From NCBI RefSeq assembly GCF_003697165.2, contig NZ_CP033091.2, positions 62,001-126,000 of the forward strand: 64,000 nt of DNA, read 5' to 3'. This DNA comes from Escherichia coli DSM 30083 = JCM 1649 = ATCC 11775 (lineage in GTDB: Bacteria > Pseudomonadota > Gammaproteobacteria > Enterobacterales > Enterobacteriaceae). A model generated the notes under the pieces. The model was given only the letters and a program-made list of their open reading frames with translations, made no database searches and was not told where the DNA came from. Made by a program: the position numbers and the translations under genes. Positions 1-9,718 of the stretch are shown piece after piece; the stretch's first letter is position 1, and every line of letters starts with the position of its first letter.

Positions 1-1657
1 ACGGTCCGGGCAGGGTGACATAACAGGTCAGATCCGGCAGAGACTGAATGTCGGAATAACTGACCAGCGTCTGGCGCTCCATATCCTTACCGGTCGATAC
101 CCCGTCACGTACCGGATCAGCACCGTAGGAATACTGCTCGCTGGCTTTCAGGTGCTCTTTCTCACCAATCTCACCGGCAGCGAACTCTGCAATCTTATGG
201 CTGGGAGAACGGAAAAAGGCACGAGTGTTCATGACGTCAAACAGCGTGGCAGCCGCTTTCTCACCGTAGATATCTTCCAGCTGGGCATAGGACTGGATAC
301 CAAACACATAACAGCCACCGAACTTACGGGCTTCCGGCAGGATCTCCACCAGGTCCGGCAGTTTGTGTAACGTGGGTAGCTCATCACAGAAAAACCACAC
401 ACGACGGTTACGGTTTTCTCCCATTGCCAGCAGACCACGAATGGCAATGGACAGCCACATGGAGATCACCGGCTTCAGGGAGGCATGGGTGTCGGCATTC
501 GACGAGATAAACAGCCAGCCGTTTTTCTGATCTTCCCGGACACCCCGCATCCAGTCACGGATGGTAAAAGACTCACCGTTATGCTCAATCCCCTGCAGGT
601 AACGGATGGCTTTCACGTAGTTGGTCAGCACAGCACGGATGGAAATCGCCGTTTTCTCAATTTTCTCTTCCACCAGGTTGGCCGCCGGTGAATTACGCAG
701 GAAGGTACGCAGTTTTTCGATTTTGATGGAAAGCAGTGTGTCCACCAGTTTGCTGTAGCTGCGGTTGGGGTCATTACGCATCAGGTACGCCGCTTCCGCA
801 AAAATGGTACGTCCTGAACCCTGCCAGAACGGGTCCTCTTTTGTGCCCATCGGGATCAGAGTATTTGCGGTATTATCAAAATCCGGCTGTGTCAGGCACT
901 CCTTCCACAAATCCCAGGCGGCACAGCGGGCATCCAGCGGATTCAGGATTTTATCGATGGAGGGATCATAGTAACTTTTAACAAATTCCCCTGAACGGTC
1001 ATAAATCACCACCATATCTCCACGCTGACGGGCGTAGTTGGCCAGACGACGGATAACTTCCGACTTACCGGCCCCGACCGTGCCGTGCAGACAGAAGTTC
1101 TGGATTTCGGAATCCCGGATAATCGGCAGGTCGCCAATCCGTATATCGGAGTCCTTGCCGTCTTTTTTCAGCATCCGGGCAACGTCTTTCGGGTTCTCCG
1201 TCAGCTGACGACCACCTGTGACTTCATTTTCGCTCTGTTGTTTACCCTGACGCCCCAGAATCCAGGAGACAACAAAGAAGGTAATCAGGCAAATAACCAG
1301 TGCCACAACTGTAGCCAGAACGAATGCGGACCATAGCTGCTCTCCGCACCAGATCATATATTTATCATGCAGTACCTGAGCAGCGTTCATCCGGAAGGTT
1401 TTGCCGTAATACTGGATCTCATAGACCGGCTGGGACTTGATTAAATCCCGCATGCCCTCCAGCGTGGTACACCACCAGTAAATACAGCCGTTCACAAACG
1501 TCTGCCAGCTTATTTTTACCCATAAAACCAGACCAACGAGTATCCAGAAAAAAATAAACAGGCAGTAAAGCATGATATTGGCGATCTGGCTGAACATGCG
1601 GATACGCATGGACGCAATCTGACCGCCCTGGGTCATATCCTTTGCGTTAAAACTCAT
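1..1657 (-). CDS. traD: TraD, type IV coupling protein (5' part only; runs off the left edge)
   Basis: TraD is the hexameric inner-membrane ATPase that links the relaxosome to the mating channel. The minus-strand frame opens at ATG 1657 (MSFNAKDMTQ) and stays open for about 552 codons to the window edge, so the C-terminal part lies outside. Two membrane segments are visible in the first ~130 residues. A Walker A motif GTVGAGKS lies near residue 195 and a Walker B-like WFFCDELP further on. It follows traT after a 250-bp gap, the usual F order. Sequence character and order fit F TraD closely. Confidence 0.97.
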   Translation of the reverse strand, partial: MSFNAKDMTQGGQIASMRIRMFSQIANIMLYCLFIFFWILVGLVLWVKISWQTFVNGCIYWWCTTLEGMRDLIKSQPVYEIQYYGKTFRMNAAQVLHDKYMIWCGEQLWSAFVLATVVALVICLITFFVVSWILGRQGKQQSENEVTGGRQLTENPKDVARMLKKDGKDSDIRIGDLPIIRDSEIQNFCLHGTVGAGKSEVIRRLANYARQRGDMVVIYDRSGEFVKSYYDPSIDKILNPLDARCAAWDLWKECLTQPDFDNTANTLIPMGTKEDPFWQGSGRTIFAEAAYLMRNDPNRSYSKLVDTLLSIKIEKLRTFLRNSPAANLVEEKIEKTAISIRAVLTNYVKAIRYLQGIEHNGESFTIRDWMRGVREDQKNGWLFISSNADTHASLKPVISMWLSIAIRGLLAMGENRNRRVWFFCDELPTLHKLPDLVEILPEARKFGGCYVFGIQSYAQLEDIYGEKAAATLFDVMNTRAFFRSPSHKIAEFAAGEIGEKEHLKASEQYSYGADPVRDGVSTGKDMERQTLVSYSDIQSLPDLTCYVTLPGP

Positions 1658-1908
1658 GATGATATTCCGAAGAAAAAAGTCAGTCGGACTGATTATTAAT
1701 GATGAAAAGATTAATAACCGTTAAATTCCGGCTTCGCCGGCAACACTTCACGGTCGCACAAAGAATTTGCACAACCGCTCAGTGTTTTCATATTTATTTC
1801 GGAAACGCCGGGGAGAAATAAAATTTATTTTATTTCTTTCCGGGGTTGGACAACGAGCAAAGCGAGGCGTCAGTCAGGAGGCCGGTCAGACCAGCCTCCG
1901 GAAGATAA

Positions 1909-2640
1909 TCAGAGAATATTTGCGATTGATTTGGCCAGTTGGTCTTCGAGAACAGGCTTCGCCTCTTCAAATTTCAGGTTAACCTTGTTCGCATTTGAGA
2001 CCACACGGGTCTGGTATTTATGCTGGTTACCTGTTTCAGTACTGGTCTGAATTTTCGCACCTGATGTGCCCTGACGCAGGGCGGCAACATTATCCGTTGT
2101 CACCGTTGCCTTAGTACGCTCTGCAATCTGCACATCCGTGATCATGGTATAGTTCACATCTTCCACCATCGCATCTGCAGCCATACCCACCAGACCGGCA
2201 GCAAGGCCCACACCGAGTGTGGCACCGGCAGAACTGGAATTATATCCGGTGATACCGGCACCTAACGCTGCACCAACTGCTGCGCCCTCATAACCACGGT
2301 TCAGCCATCCCTGAGACTCCCGCAGATCCATCTTATCGGCCTTCAGCACATTCGCCTGAATCCAGTAGTAGGCTTTATCCGGAGAAGTCACCACCTGATA
2401 TCCTTTTGCTTTCACAGCATCAGCAATTTTGCCCTGCAGCCCACTCATGTCTTTATCAGACGTGTTTTTGATCTGCAGAAATACCGTGCGTTCGCTGGCG
2501 GGTTCAAGCCAGATGGTCTCACTCATCTGAGTCTTCACCTCAAGGTTACGCTTCTTGATTGCTGTGCTCATCGCACCACACCCTGAAAGGGCCAGAGTGG
2601 AACTGACCAGTGCAACCGTCATCAATTTTTTTGTTTTCAT
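1909..2640 (-). CDS. traT: TraT, surface exclusion outer-membrane lipoprotein
   Basis: TraT is an outer-membrane lipoprotein that blocks unproductive mating between donors and gives some serum resistance. I start it at the MKTKKLMTVAL methionine (243 residues) rather than at an earlier in-frame start. This gives a lipoprotein signal with lipobox LSGC, the modified cysteine being residue 21. The middle is rich in Gly/Ala (about residues 120-165), matching the hydrophobic regions known in the family. The gene sits between traS and traD as in F. Confidence 0.97.
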   Translation of the reverse strand: MKTKKLMTVALVSSTLALSGCGAMSTAIKKRNLEVKTQMSETIWLEPASERTVFLQIKNTSDKDMSGLQGKIADAVKAKGYQVVTSPDKAYYWIQANVLKADKMDLRESQGWLNRGYEGAAVGAALGAGITGYNSSSAGATLGVGLAAGLVGMAADAMVEDVNYTMITDVQIAERTKATVTTDNVAALRQGTSGAKIQTSTETGNQHKYQTRVVSNANKVNLKFEEAKPVLEDQLAKSIANIL

Positions 2641-2671
2641 CAAATTACCTTTATTACAAACCACAGTTTTC

Positions 2672-3169
2672 TTATCGCCTGTCATCATAGTCCTGCCAAC
2701 AAGTCCCAAAAGTATTTCCTGCTGAATCAAATCCTCCATGCATAGCTAATCCTGTTGCCGGATTAGTACGATAAAAATCCACATAATCAAAATTCACATC
2801 ATCAAAATCCAGATGCAAATCTTCATTAGTTTGTTCATTTACCTGAGATTGCATCCATTCTCTTACACTTACACAACCACTAATTCGCCTTAATTCGTAT
2901 AGTGTACCAATGATAAAAACCATCAGGCTTAATAACGGAGAGAGTAAGGAAGATACTGGCATCAGTATATACCAAACGCCTTTACTGAATTTAAACTCAT
3001 CCGACACATGCCGTTTTTTTCGTATTTGAGAAAATAACCATATAAACAATCCCTGCCATAGTACAATAAAGCACAGGATAAAAACTGTTTCGGCACTCCC
3101 CCAATCAGCCAGATAACAGGCAATGAACTGTATCACCGTCACCAGAGCAATATGAGCTAAATTTTTCAT
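2672..3169 (-). CDS. traS: TraS, entry exclusion inner-membrane protein
   Basis: The assignment rests mainly on position between traG and traT. The protein is hydrophobic with about four membrane segments in the first ~100 residues and a hydrophilic acidic tail, as expected for TraS, which acts in the recipient inner membrane and recognises donor TraG. GGGGAG lies six bases before the ATG at 3169, giving 165 residues; in-frame starts at 3175 and 3187 are less well placed. F TraS is about 149 residues, so this may be a different exclusion type. Confidence 0.8.
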   Translation of the reverse strand: MKNLAHIALVTVIQFIACYLADWGSAETVFILCFIVLWQGLFIWLFSQIRKKRHVSDEFKFSKGVWYILMPVSSLLSPLLSLMVFIIGTLYELRRISGCVSVREWMQSQVNEQTNEDLHLDFDDVNFDYVDFYRTNPATGLAMHGGFDSAGNTFGTCWQDYDDRR

Positions 3170-3189
3170 TATCATCTCCCCATACAATA

Positions 3190-6015
3190 TTATTGCTTGT
3201 GCTTATCCTGATACTCCTTTGCTCTTTTCATCAGTTCCTGTGGACTGTCAGCCCCGGGCATTCTTTCCTGACCCGATTTTTCTTCATTATATTTATTATT
3301 CTGAGATAATGCCTCTGTTTTATGGTGATTTTGTAGTTCAGAATACTGTCTTCCTACAATATTTTCTTCGCCACGTATGCTGCTCTGAGTATCTCCGATA
3401 TTGCCTCGGTATTCTGTGACCATATTATCAACCTGATGTTTTACATCATTACGGATATTACTGTCCTGCGTTCTTTGCTCAATAATGGCCTGATGCCCCT
3501 GATGATCAGCAATAATATCCTGGCTGCCCCCCCCCCCCGAAGGTACGCTCTCCATTCCTTTACCGATGTCCCCACGGGATTCACGCCAGGCATTATCAAC
3601 ACCAGGCTGCACCTGTTCCTGAACAAAAGACCACGCCATAGCCCGACGGCGTTCTGCAATCTCCGGGGAACTGGTGTTTGTCAGAATAGCTTCGGCATCC
3701 TGCGGCGCGTGTTTCATCACATACTGTGCAAACTGTTGCGACAGGTCTTCACTCATCTGCCCACTCATGCTTTCAGTACGGGATGCCATTTCAGCATATT
3801 CATGGCTGCGGGTCATATTCGTCGTGTACTGGTCGTAACTCTGTTTTGCTGAGTTCAGGGCTGCAGACAGCTGGTCCACACGGGAATCGGCATTATTGTC
3901 CGTATGGCTGCCGGATTCACTGACCTTGCGACTGGTAAAGTAATCGCTGGCCTCTTTAAAGTCTTGTGTAGCCCTGGCATCGATATCATGGCGAGTATCA
4001 TGGCTGGCCCGTGAACCACTGCTGGCCTGATGCGCATCCTCATCACTCCAGTCAATACTTGCCCGACCACCACCTCTAACACCTACGCCACCACCAACAC
4101 CAAGAATTTTAGGTTTAACCCCCCATTCAGCATGAGCATCGCCATACATCCCCGCAGAACCTCTCGTACTTCTTGATGCCAGTTCTCTTGTCGCCTGCTC
4201 ATTACTGATATTATGCGCCTTCGCATAGCTTTCCACTGCGCTGCGCATACGGCTGGCCATCATGGAGTCCTGTGCGCTCATCGTGCTGTCAGCACCACCG
4301 GTGACAGAATCACTGCTCCCCCGGTTAGAACCAAACTGACTGAGCGAGTTCCAGGCACTGGCAATACTGCTGCTGAACCCATGCAGGGCGCTTTCTGCTC
4401 TGTTCGACGCCTCCCGGGCCATTTCCTGTTGTGCCGCCGCAATCTGACGCGTTGCATTGATACCGACCGGTAAACGGGACATCGCCCCGCTCGCATCCAT
4501 CACCATATTACCGTCACGAGTCTGTGTGGCGGTTGCGCCACTGCCGGTCTGGTACATCATCTGACCAAACGACGTGGTGCTGTTGGTGCTCCAGCTGAAT
4601 CCGTTCACGTTTTCCGTCTGCATGTTGCCGTAGGAGTAATTACCGTCAACCACACTACCTGCCGCACTGGCAGTCGGGCTGATAGCAGAGGAAGCGAAAT
4701 GGCTGTACACACTGGAAAATCCGGCCCCGAGTCCCCTGACCATCATCCAGGATAATGGCGGGATCATCATGGAAAGATACCCGGCAGTGGAAGCCAGATC
4801 GGAGTATTTCAGCTGTATCTGTGAAATTTCCGAGAGCACCACCGGTGCACCATTCTGCTTCGCATAAAATGTCATGGCGCTGTTCAGAATGGCGTACAAC
4901 ATTGGCCATGACTGCAACCACATCAGGGCAAACACATAGCCTTTCAGGACGGACAGCGTCAGTTTGTTGAAGACAGCCGCCAGTACCAGAAGCGGGAAAA
5001 TACCGATGGCGATCCCCGTCAGGATGGTCTGCGTCATGGGCAGTGTCCGCATCGCCACATGACCGATGGAGACATGTGCCAGACGTTGCTTCTCCATCGA
5101 TGACGTGGTGGCCAGATTCACCAGGCTGGCTGAATCACCATTACGCGCGGCATAACTGGTGATCCCCTCCTTCAGCGCATTGATGGTGACATTCTGGCGG
5201 ATGATCTGGCTGGCTGATTTACTTGAGCCATAGAAGTAACTGTAACTGTCGCCAATCAGCGTACTGAACAACAGGTTCGGATCAGGGCGTCCACCAAATA
5301 GCTGCTGGGCATAATAATGCCAGGTTTTTCCGCCACTCTGTGTATCCAGATTCAGCTTGTCTTTCAGCAAAACCGACGCGTCCTTACAGGTCACGAAATT
5401 ATTATTGCTGTCATAAACGCCCCGCAGCGGGCTGGGGCGGGAAAAAATCAGCGTGTAGGGATCAGCGGAGGCCATCAGCTCCTCCAGCGTGTATTTGTGG
5501 TTCAGGTAAATATCCCCCATCACGCAGTTCTGCACATAATCCTGGAAAAGATTGGCGATTTCCGGATTGCGGGACAAAAAGTCGGTGCTTTTTGATACCA
5601 GTTCTGCGCCAAACAGCATCCCCGTTTTGCTGTAGGTGACACTGTCCGGTTGCGTGAAGATCATCTCGTAACTGGCCACCATTGCATGCCCGATACGGGT
5701 CGTCAGTGAAAGTGGCATCGCCAGTCCGACCGGTACATTATCCACCCGGTGAACTTTGACCAGGTCACTGTTATCAATAATCTGCACCGATGTGCGGACA
5801 TTAACCAGCAGGCTGATAAGCACAAACACGGCCACCCAGCCCAGCAAATCCATCACGTTGTGCCGCTGTACCCACATCACGGCCACCGCGAGAACAGACA
5901 ATGTGAGCGCAATTTTTTCAATGGAATCCCACGTCCTGGTTCCCATAAAGGCGGCAATGGCGTTCAGGTTATTCCGCAACCACTCACCACCGGCAATCAC
6001 ATAAACTTCATTCAC
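3190..6015 (-). CDS. traG: TraG, mating-pair stabilisation and entry exclusion protein
   Basis: TraG is a 941-residue inner-membrane protein. Its N-terminal half is needed for pilus assembly, and its periplasmic C-terminal part stabilises mating pairs and is the donor target of TraS. N-terminal membrane segments (about residues 30-75 and 330-430) are followed by a long Ser/Gln/Ala-rich hydrophilic region. The start overlaps the traH stop by four bases (ATGA type). Near residue 828 a run of four glycines is encoded by a 12-G tract, a possible slippage site; the frame is intact here. Confidence 0.96.
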   Translation of the reverse strand: MNEVYVIAGGEWLRNNLNAIAAFMGTRTWDSIEKIALTLSVLAVAVMWVQRHNVMDLLGWVAVFVLISLLVNVRTSVQIIDNSDLVKVHRVDNVPVGLAMPLSLTTRIGHAMVASYEMIFTQPDSVTYSKTGMLFGAELVSKSTDFLSRNPEIANLFQDYVQNCVMGDIYLNHKYTLEELMASADPYTLIFSRPSPLRGVYDSNNNFVTCKDASVLLKDKLNLDTQSGGKTWHYYAQQLFGGRPDPNLLFSTLIGDSYSYFYGSSKSASQIIRQNVTINALKEGITSYAARNGDSASLVNLATTSSMEKQRLAHVSIGHVAMRTLPMTQTILTGIAIGIFPLLVLAAVFNKLTLSVLKGYVFALMWLQSWPMLYAILNSAMTFYAKQNGAPVVLSEISQIQLKYSDLASTAGYLSMMIPPLSWMMVRGLGAGFSSVYSHFASSAISPTASAAGSVVDGNYSYGNMQTENVNGFSWSTNSTTSFGQMMYQTGSGATATQTRDGNMVMDASGAMSRLPVGINATRQIAAAQQEMAREASNRAESALHGFSSSIASAWNSLSQFGSNRGSSDSVTGGADSTMSAQDSMMASRMRSAVESYAKAHNISNEQATRELASRSTRGSAGMYGDAHAEWGVKPKILGVGGGVGVRGGGRASIDWSDEDAHQASSGSRASHDTRHDIDARATQDFKEASDYFTSRKVSESGSHTDNNADSRVDQLSAALNSAKQSYDQYTTNMTRSHEYAEMASRTESMSGQMSEDLSQQFAQYVMKHAPQDAEAILTNTSSPEIAERRRAMAWSFVQEQVQPGVDNAWRESRGDIGKGMESVPSGGGGSQDIIADHQGHQAIIEQRTQDSNIRNDVKHQVDNMVTEYRGNIGDTQSSIRGEENIVGRQYSELQNHHKTEALSQNNKYNEEKSGQERMPGADSPQELMKRAKEYQDKHKQ
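3527..3538 (-). repeat. Homopolymer tract of 12 G inside traG
   Basis: Twelve consecutive C on the plus strand (G on the coding strand) encode the Gly4 run in the TraG tail. Tracts of this length are prone to slipped-strand mispairing and to sequencing error. A change of one base would truncate or alter about the last 110 residues. Confidence 0.95.
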
Positions 6016-7388
6016 AGCGTGCTCCCTCCGAAGTGATAGTTGTTCTGGTAACGACTGAGCATGCGGGCGGAAAGCTGCTGACGCATGTAGCTCATCTGAC
6101 GATCGACAACCAGCAGCGCATCCTGCTGTACCTGCACCTGCGACTGAAACGCCGCAATCTGCCGGGTGGCATCATTCATGTTGTCGTTAATATGTTCGAT
6201 AACTGCTTCGTCATAATTTCCTGTGGCCACCATCGCCCGGGCCTGCTGTATCAGCTCCTGAATGTACTGCAGCAGGATGTCGTAACCGATATAGTCCGTC
6301 AGCTGGTAAATCATACTGTTGGAAACACCGAGCATCTGCGGGTCAACCAGGTATTTGAAGACGGGGATGGTGGTACTGGAAATAAAGCCTTTTTCCTTGT
6401 CATCCAGAGGCGTGTCACTGACCGCCTTGTTCTGAATGCTGGCCAGAAGTTTAGTAATCTGAGACTTCAGTGCATTATCCCGGCTGATGGTCACCGGTGT
6501 GTCTGCCACCACTTTCAGGCATTTATCAGAATCGTTGCAGTGATAAATTTTTGCTGTGCCGCCTTCCATCATGGCCCGGATAATTGAGCGGTCAGTGGTT
6601 CTGGCTGACAAGGGTGTGATTTCGCCGTTAGGACCAAACACCAGTGAGCCGGTCAGCGTCATCACAAACTCTTTCAGCTCTTTGTTGCCGTCAAACATTC
6701 TGTTTTTGGAAAGCGCATTCCACATGATGTTGATGTTTTTGGTCACCCGCTCCTTATCCTTGTCGCTGGCTTTATCCCTGACACTGTCAGATTTCCCGCC
6801 AACGGTACATCCCTGCCGGGAAGCCGCCCAGTCAGCAAAAATATTGCTCTCACCGGCAATGTCCTGACAGACTTTCTGCTGGGACACCTGCGTCCGGGGG
6901 AAGAGCCCGCCGATAATCCCCTGTGCCGCCTGGCAGGAACTGAGGTTCATACTGTTAATGTCGCTTGCCATTTTCTGCAGGAAGTCTTTTGCGGTTTTGA
7001 TTTCCGGCACCGTTGTCTGCAGGGCAAGGTCAAAAAAGTAACCGGCAGCATTGCTCATAATCTGCTTAACAAAACGCTGCAGCTGCTCGCCATTAATAAA
7101 ACTGAACGAGCCGAGATAGGCGTCGATGCCGCCACATCCGGCATTGATATCCGGCAGCGTCATGGAAATCAGCTGAACATTTTTGACCTGAGTACGGGCA
7201 TACAGGGAGCCACCGTAAGCATAACCGGCGGCCTGCCCCTGCCAGACGCCCGGCTGTGTGGTATTGGAGGCGAAGCCCAGCTTGTTAAAGAACTGATTCA
7301 TGTCGCTGTTCACATCCGCTGACGCTGCGGGTGTGACCGTCAGTAAAGCAGCACAAAGAACCAGAAGAGGTTTAATGCGTGGCATCAT
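6012..7388 (-). CDS. traH: TraH, F-pilus assembly protein
   Basis: TraH is a periplasmic/outer-membrane-associated component of the F-type secretion channel, acting with TraF, TraU, TraW, TrbB, TrbI and TrbC. The frame gives 458 residues, the F length, with an N-terminal signal peptide ending near TVTPAASA. Several cysteines would be substrates for the TrbB/DsbC disulfide pathway, and the C-terminal ~100 residues look helical and Gln-rich, consistent with the coiled coil of the family. It overlaps trbF upstream and traG downstream by four bases each. Confidence 0.97.
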   Translation of the reverse strand: MMPRIKPLLVLCAALLTVTPAASADVNSDMNQFFNKLGFASNTTQPGVWQGQAAGYAYGGSLYARTQVKNVQLISMTLPDINAGCGGIDAYLGSFSFINGEQLQRFVKQIMSNAAGYFFDLALQTTVPEIKTAKDFLQKMASDINSMNLSSCQAAQGIIGGLFPRTQVSQQKVCQDIAGESNIFADWAASRQGCTVGGKSDSVRDKASDKDKERVTKNINIMWNALSKNRMFDGNKELKEFVMTLTGSLVFGPNGEITPLSARTTDRSIIRAMMEGGTAKIYHCNDSDKCLKVVADTPVTISRDNALKSQITKLLASIQNKAVSDTPLDDKEKGFISSTTIPVFKYLVDPQMLGVSNSMIYQLTDYIGYDILLQYIQELIQQARAMVATGNYDEAVIEHINDNMNDATRQIAAFQSQVQVQQDALLVVDRQMSYMRQQLSARMLSRYQNNYHFGGSTL

Positions 7389-7687
7389 TCTTGCCCTCCC
7401 TTAATGTGTTCTCCCGGCGCATACGACATTTCAGCAGGAATATCCCGATATTTCCGTCCAGTCCTGCGGCTGTAATATATTTCAGACACCGAAATCCATC
7501 CCACAATTGCCACCACAAAAAACACAACAGAAACAGAAAAGGTAAGGCACAGCGAAACGACAATTTCTACAGGGCTGGCGGGATAAAAAAGCCCCTGATG
7601 GATAAAGGGGATATTCAGGCTGACGATTATTCCCGTCGCGATGCCGGATATTCCGGCAATGAGTAACACCACCTGCTTATTTCGCAC
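7385..7687 (-). CDS. trbF: Small inner-membrane transfer protein, TrbF-like
   Basis: This small membrane protein has two hydrophobic segments (about residues 5-25 and 40-70) and a basic C-terminal end, between trbB and traH. I chose the GTG start at 7687: a GGAGG-type site precedes it inside the end of trbB and it places the first membrane helix at the N terminus (100 residues). An in-frame ATG at 7747 preceded by AGGGGG would give 120 residues, closer to F TrbF. F also has trbJ in this interval; no separate trbJ is evident, so the trbF/trbJ naming is uncertain. Its role in transfer is not essential in F. Confidence 0.7.
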   Translation of the reverse strand: MRNKQVVLLIAGISGIATGIIVSLNIPFIHQGLFYPASPVEIVVSLCLTFSVSVVFFVVAIVGWISVSEIYYSRRTGRKYRDIPAEMSYAPGEHIKGGQE

Positions 7688-8222
7688 CTTTTTTCCCTCC
7701 GTACATCTGCAGAACGGTATCCATCCGCGCCATAAAACCGGCAGCATCCGTTGCCCCCTGTAAAAGCGGTAATGCCTCAAGCGTGTTGACGTTGACCAGG
7801 AAGGTGGTCGGTGTGGCCACCGGGATATTCGGGAAGAAGGTCTGCATCACGTCCGGTGGCACCGGCAATGCCTCCGGAAAGGCGGTATCCCCCTGACCAT
7901 CCAGGGTGTAGGGAAAAACGGAAAAGCCGTACTGCTGTGCCAGCTGTTTCAGTACCGGGTCAAACTGGTGACAGTAAGGGCAATGCCCCTGCATAAACAG
8001 CACCACCTTCCAGTCGGCCAGGTTAACCTGCCTGCCGTTGCTGAGGCGGAACCAGCGGGGGGCTGGCTTTTCTGTCCTGGCTGACGTGCCTGCTGCCGGT
8101 TGTGCAGGCTGCGCGGCCATGCCCTGCGGATTCCAGAGTCGTTCAATTTCATCCCGGGTGGAGGCCTGCACGGCAGCGGCTGCCAGCAACAGGGTGAACA
8201 ACAGTGATTTAATGAGAGACAT
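7677..8222 (-). CDS. trbB: TrbB, periplasmic thioredoxin-fold disulfide isomerase
   Basis: The protein has 181 residues, a signal peptide in the first ~20 and a thioredoxin-like fold with active site CPYC in the context GHCPYCHQF. TrbB acts like DsbC on the cysteine-rich transfer proteins TraH, TraU, TraN and others in the periplasm. A typical cis-Pro loop (VATPTTF) follows. The stop region overlaps the likely start of the next gene, and its start overlaps the end of traQ. Confidence 0.95.
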   Translation of the reverse strand: MSLIKSLLFTLLLAAAAVQASTRDEIERLWNPQGMAAQPAQPAAGTSARTEKPAPRWFRLSNGRQVNLADWKVVLFMQGHCPYCHQFDPVLKQLAQQYGFSVFPYTLDGQGDTAFPEALPVPPDVMQTFFPNIPVATPTTFLVNVNTLEALPLLQGATDAAGFMARMDTVLQMYGGKKGAK

Positions 8223-8493
8223 GTCTGCCCTCCTGCTGCCCTTCCATCATGGCCTGTTGCCTGGCTTCCAGTGCCTCACGCTCTTCCCGGCTGACACGGG
8301 CAATCCATGCATCCAGCACCTGGTATGCGCCGAACAGCACAAGGATGGCCGCAATCAACTCCGCCAGAAAAAAAGCCATCCAGGGTTTGCTGTAAACAAG
8401 ACGGGCGACGATATGAAACCAGACACCCAGGGAAAATACCCACATTCCCGTAATATCAAGCCGGGGTAAAGAGAATCTGCGTTTACTTATCAT
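8209..8493 (-). CDS. traQ: TraQ, pilin chaperone
   Basis: TraQ is a 94-residue inner-membrane protein that helps propilin TraA insert in the membrane. The length equals that of F TraQ. It has a hydrophobic N-terminal half (two membrane segments around residues 15-60) and a charged Glu/Gln/Arg-rich C terminus. The gene overlaps trbB at its 3' end. Confidence 0.95.
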   Translation of the reverse strand: MISKRRFSLPRLDITGMWVFSLGVWFHIVARLVYSKPWMAFFLAELIAAILVLFGAYQVLDAWIARVSREEREALEARQQAMMEGQQEGRHVSH

Positions 8494-8611
8494 GTTAAAC
8501 TCCGGTTATTATTTACATGAGAGTATTTATGTCTGTAATATTCGCGTTTGTGTGATATTAATCAGATCAACCTCATTATTTTGTATGGTTTTTATTACCG
8601 TTTTATATGAC

Positions 8612-8959
8612 TTAGCCTGTCATAAGCCCCCTTATAAAAAACCACATCACTCCGGACCATACTGATGACAACATAATACAGATAAATATTCTTCTGAACC
8701 CGTCGAAGCTCGTAACGTTCGGTAATGAGCAAATAACCATTGGAACAACCATTGCTGCGCCCTGATTCATAATTGCACCACACAGAAACCAGAGACTGGC
8801 AGTCAGTACATATAAACACGCGATATTAATAACAAGGAAAACCAGTGAGCTCAGGAGAAACATTTTCCTGTCATTACGCTCAGAAAAGAAATAACCGGCA
8901 ATAATGACAAATATTAACAGAACAACACCTGTAAACATTTTCAAACAATCTTCACTCAT
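8612..8959 (-). CDS. trbA: TrbA, inner-membrane transfer-region protein
   Basis: TrbA has 115 residues, as in F, and is strongly hydrophobic with three to four membrane segments. Its function is unknown and it is not essential for F transfer. It lies between traF and traQ as in F. The ~120 bp between it and traQ hold no gene I can support; F annotations place the antisense artA reading frame near here, but I see no convincing coding signal. Confidence 0.92.
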   Translation of the reverse strand: MSEDCLKMFTGVVLLIFVIIAGYFFSERNDRKMFLLSSLVFLVINIACLYVLTASLWFLCGAIMNQGAAMVVPMVICSLPNVTSFDGFRRIFICIMLSSVWSGVMWFFIRGLMTG

Positions 8960-8974
8960 AAATCAAATCCGCGA

Positions 8975-9718
8975 TTAAAAATTGGGTTTAAAATCTTCAG
9001 AAACGTTCAGGAATTGTTTTGCCAGGTAGTCCTGCGAAATAAAACCGTATGATAACGGGCGAACACTGCCCTGTTTCGGGTCAACCAGCATCATGGCCGG
9101 GAAATATTTCACGCCGAGGCGCTGCGCCTGCCCCTGGTCAGTCCTGGAATCCGGCAACAGCGGATTAATCACGCCATCCACGGAAACGGGAATAACACTC
9201 AGACCATAGGTATCCCTGAAGCCATTAATGACCTGCGCCAGCTGCCCGTCGATGGGGTCCTGCCCCCGGTAAAAGAACATGATGCCGTAGTGTTCAGCCA
9301 GTTTCGCAATGGCCTGTCGCTGCTGCACCTGGTCTGCCGCCAGCTGGTTCCGGACCGTGCCGTTGTAATGGCTGTACTGCAGGTTATAGTCCAGTTCGGG
9401 ATGCGCCAGCATGGCTTTTTTGGCGCTCATGGTGAAAAGCCCGGCCTGCTGAGTCCAGTAATTCTGCAGCCGGAAATATTTCACAAAATTATCCACGCCG
9501 GGATACAGAATAGCTTCATACAGCGCCCGCTTTGTTGCCGTCTGCAGTGCGGCCAGTTTCTGCATAATGTCCGGCTCCTGACGGGAGGCTGCAGGTACTG
9601 GTTTATTTTCTTTTTCCTTCGGATTTATTTTCTCGTTATACCACTGCCAGCCTGCATCTTTTCCTGACGCCGGAAAAATAAAGCAGCAGAGTAACAGTGG
9701 CAGTAATGCTTTATTCAT
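8975..9718 (-). CDS. traF: TraF, periplasmic pilus assembly protein (thioredoxin fold without CxxC)
   Basis: TraF is a periplasmic protein of 247 residues, the F length, when started at MNKALLPLLLCC at 9718 rather than at in-frame starts upstream. The signal peptide ends at about residue 19 (FPASGK). The C-terminal domain resembles thioredoxins, but no CxxC is present, which is normal for TraF. It works with TraH, TraU and TraW in pilus extension. It overlaps trbE by eight bases. Confidence 0.96.
   Translation of the reverse strand: MNKALLPLLLCCFIFPASGKDAGWQWYNEKINPKEKENKPVPAASRQEPDIMQKLAALQTATKRALYEAILYPGVDNFVKYFRLQNYWTQQAGLFTMSAKKAMLAHPELDYNLQYSHYNGTVRNQLAADQVQQRQAIAKLAEHYGIMFFYRGQDPIDGQLAQVINGFRDTYGLSVIPVSVDGVINPLLPDSRTDQGQAQRLGVKYFPAMMLVDPKQGSVRPLSYGFISQDYLAKQFLNVSEDFKPNF

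Noticed and set aside
4213..4970. Plus-strand frames opposite traG and other tra genes
   Set aside because: They are shadows of the minus-strand coding sequence with no independent start signals.
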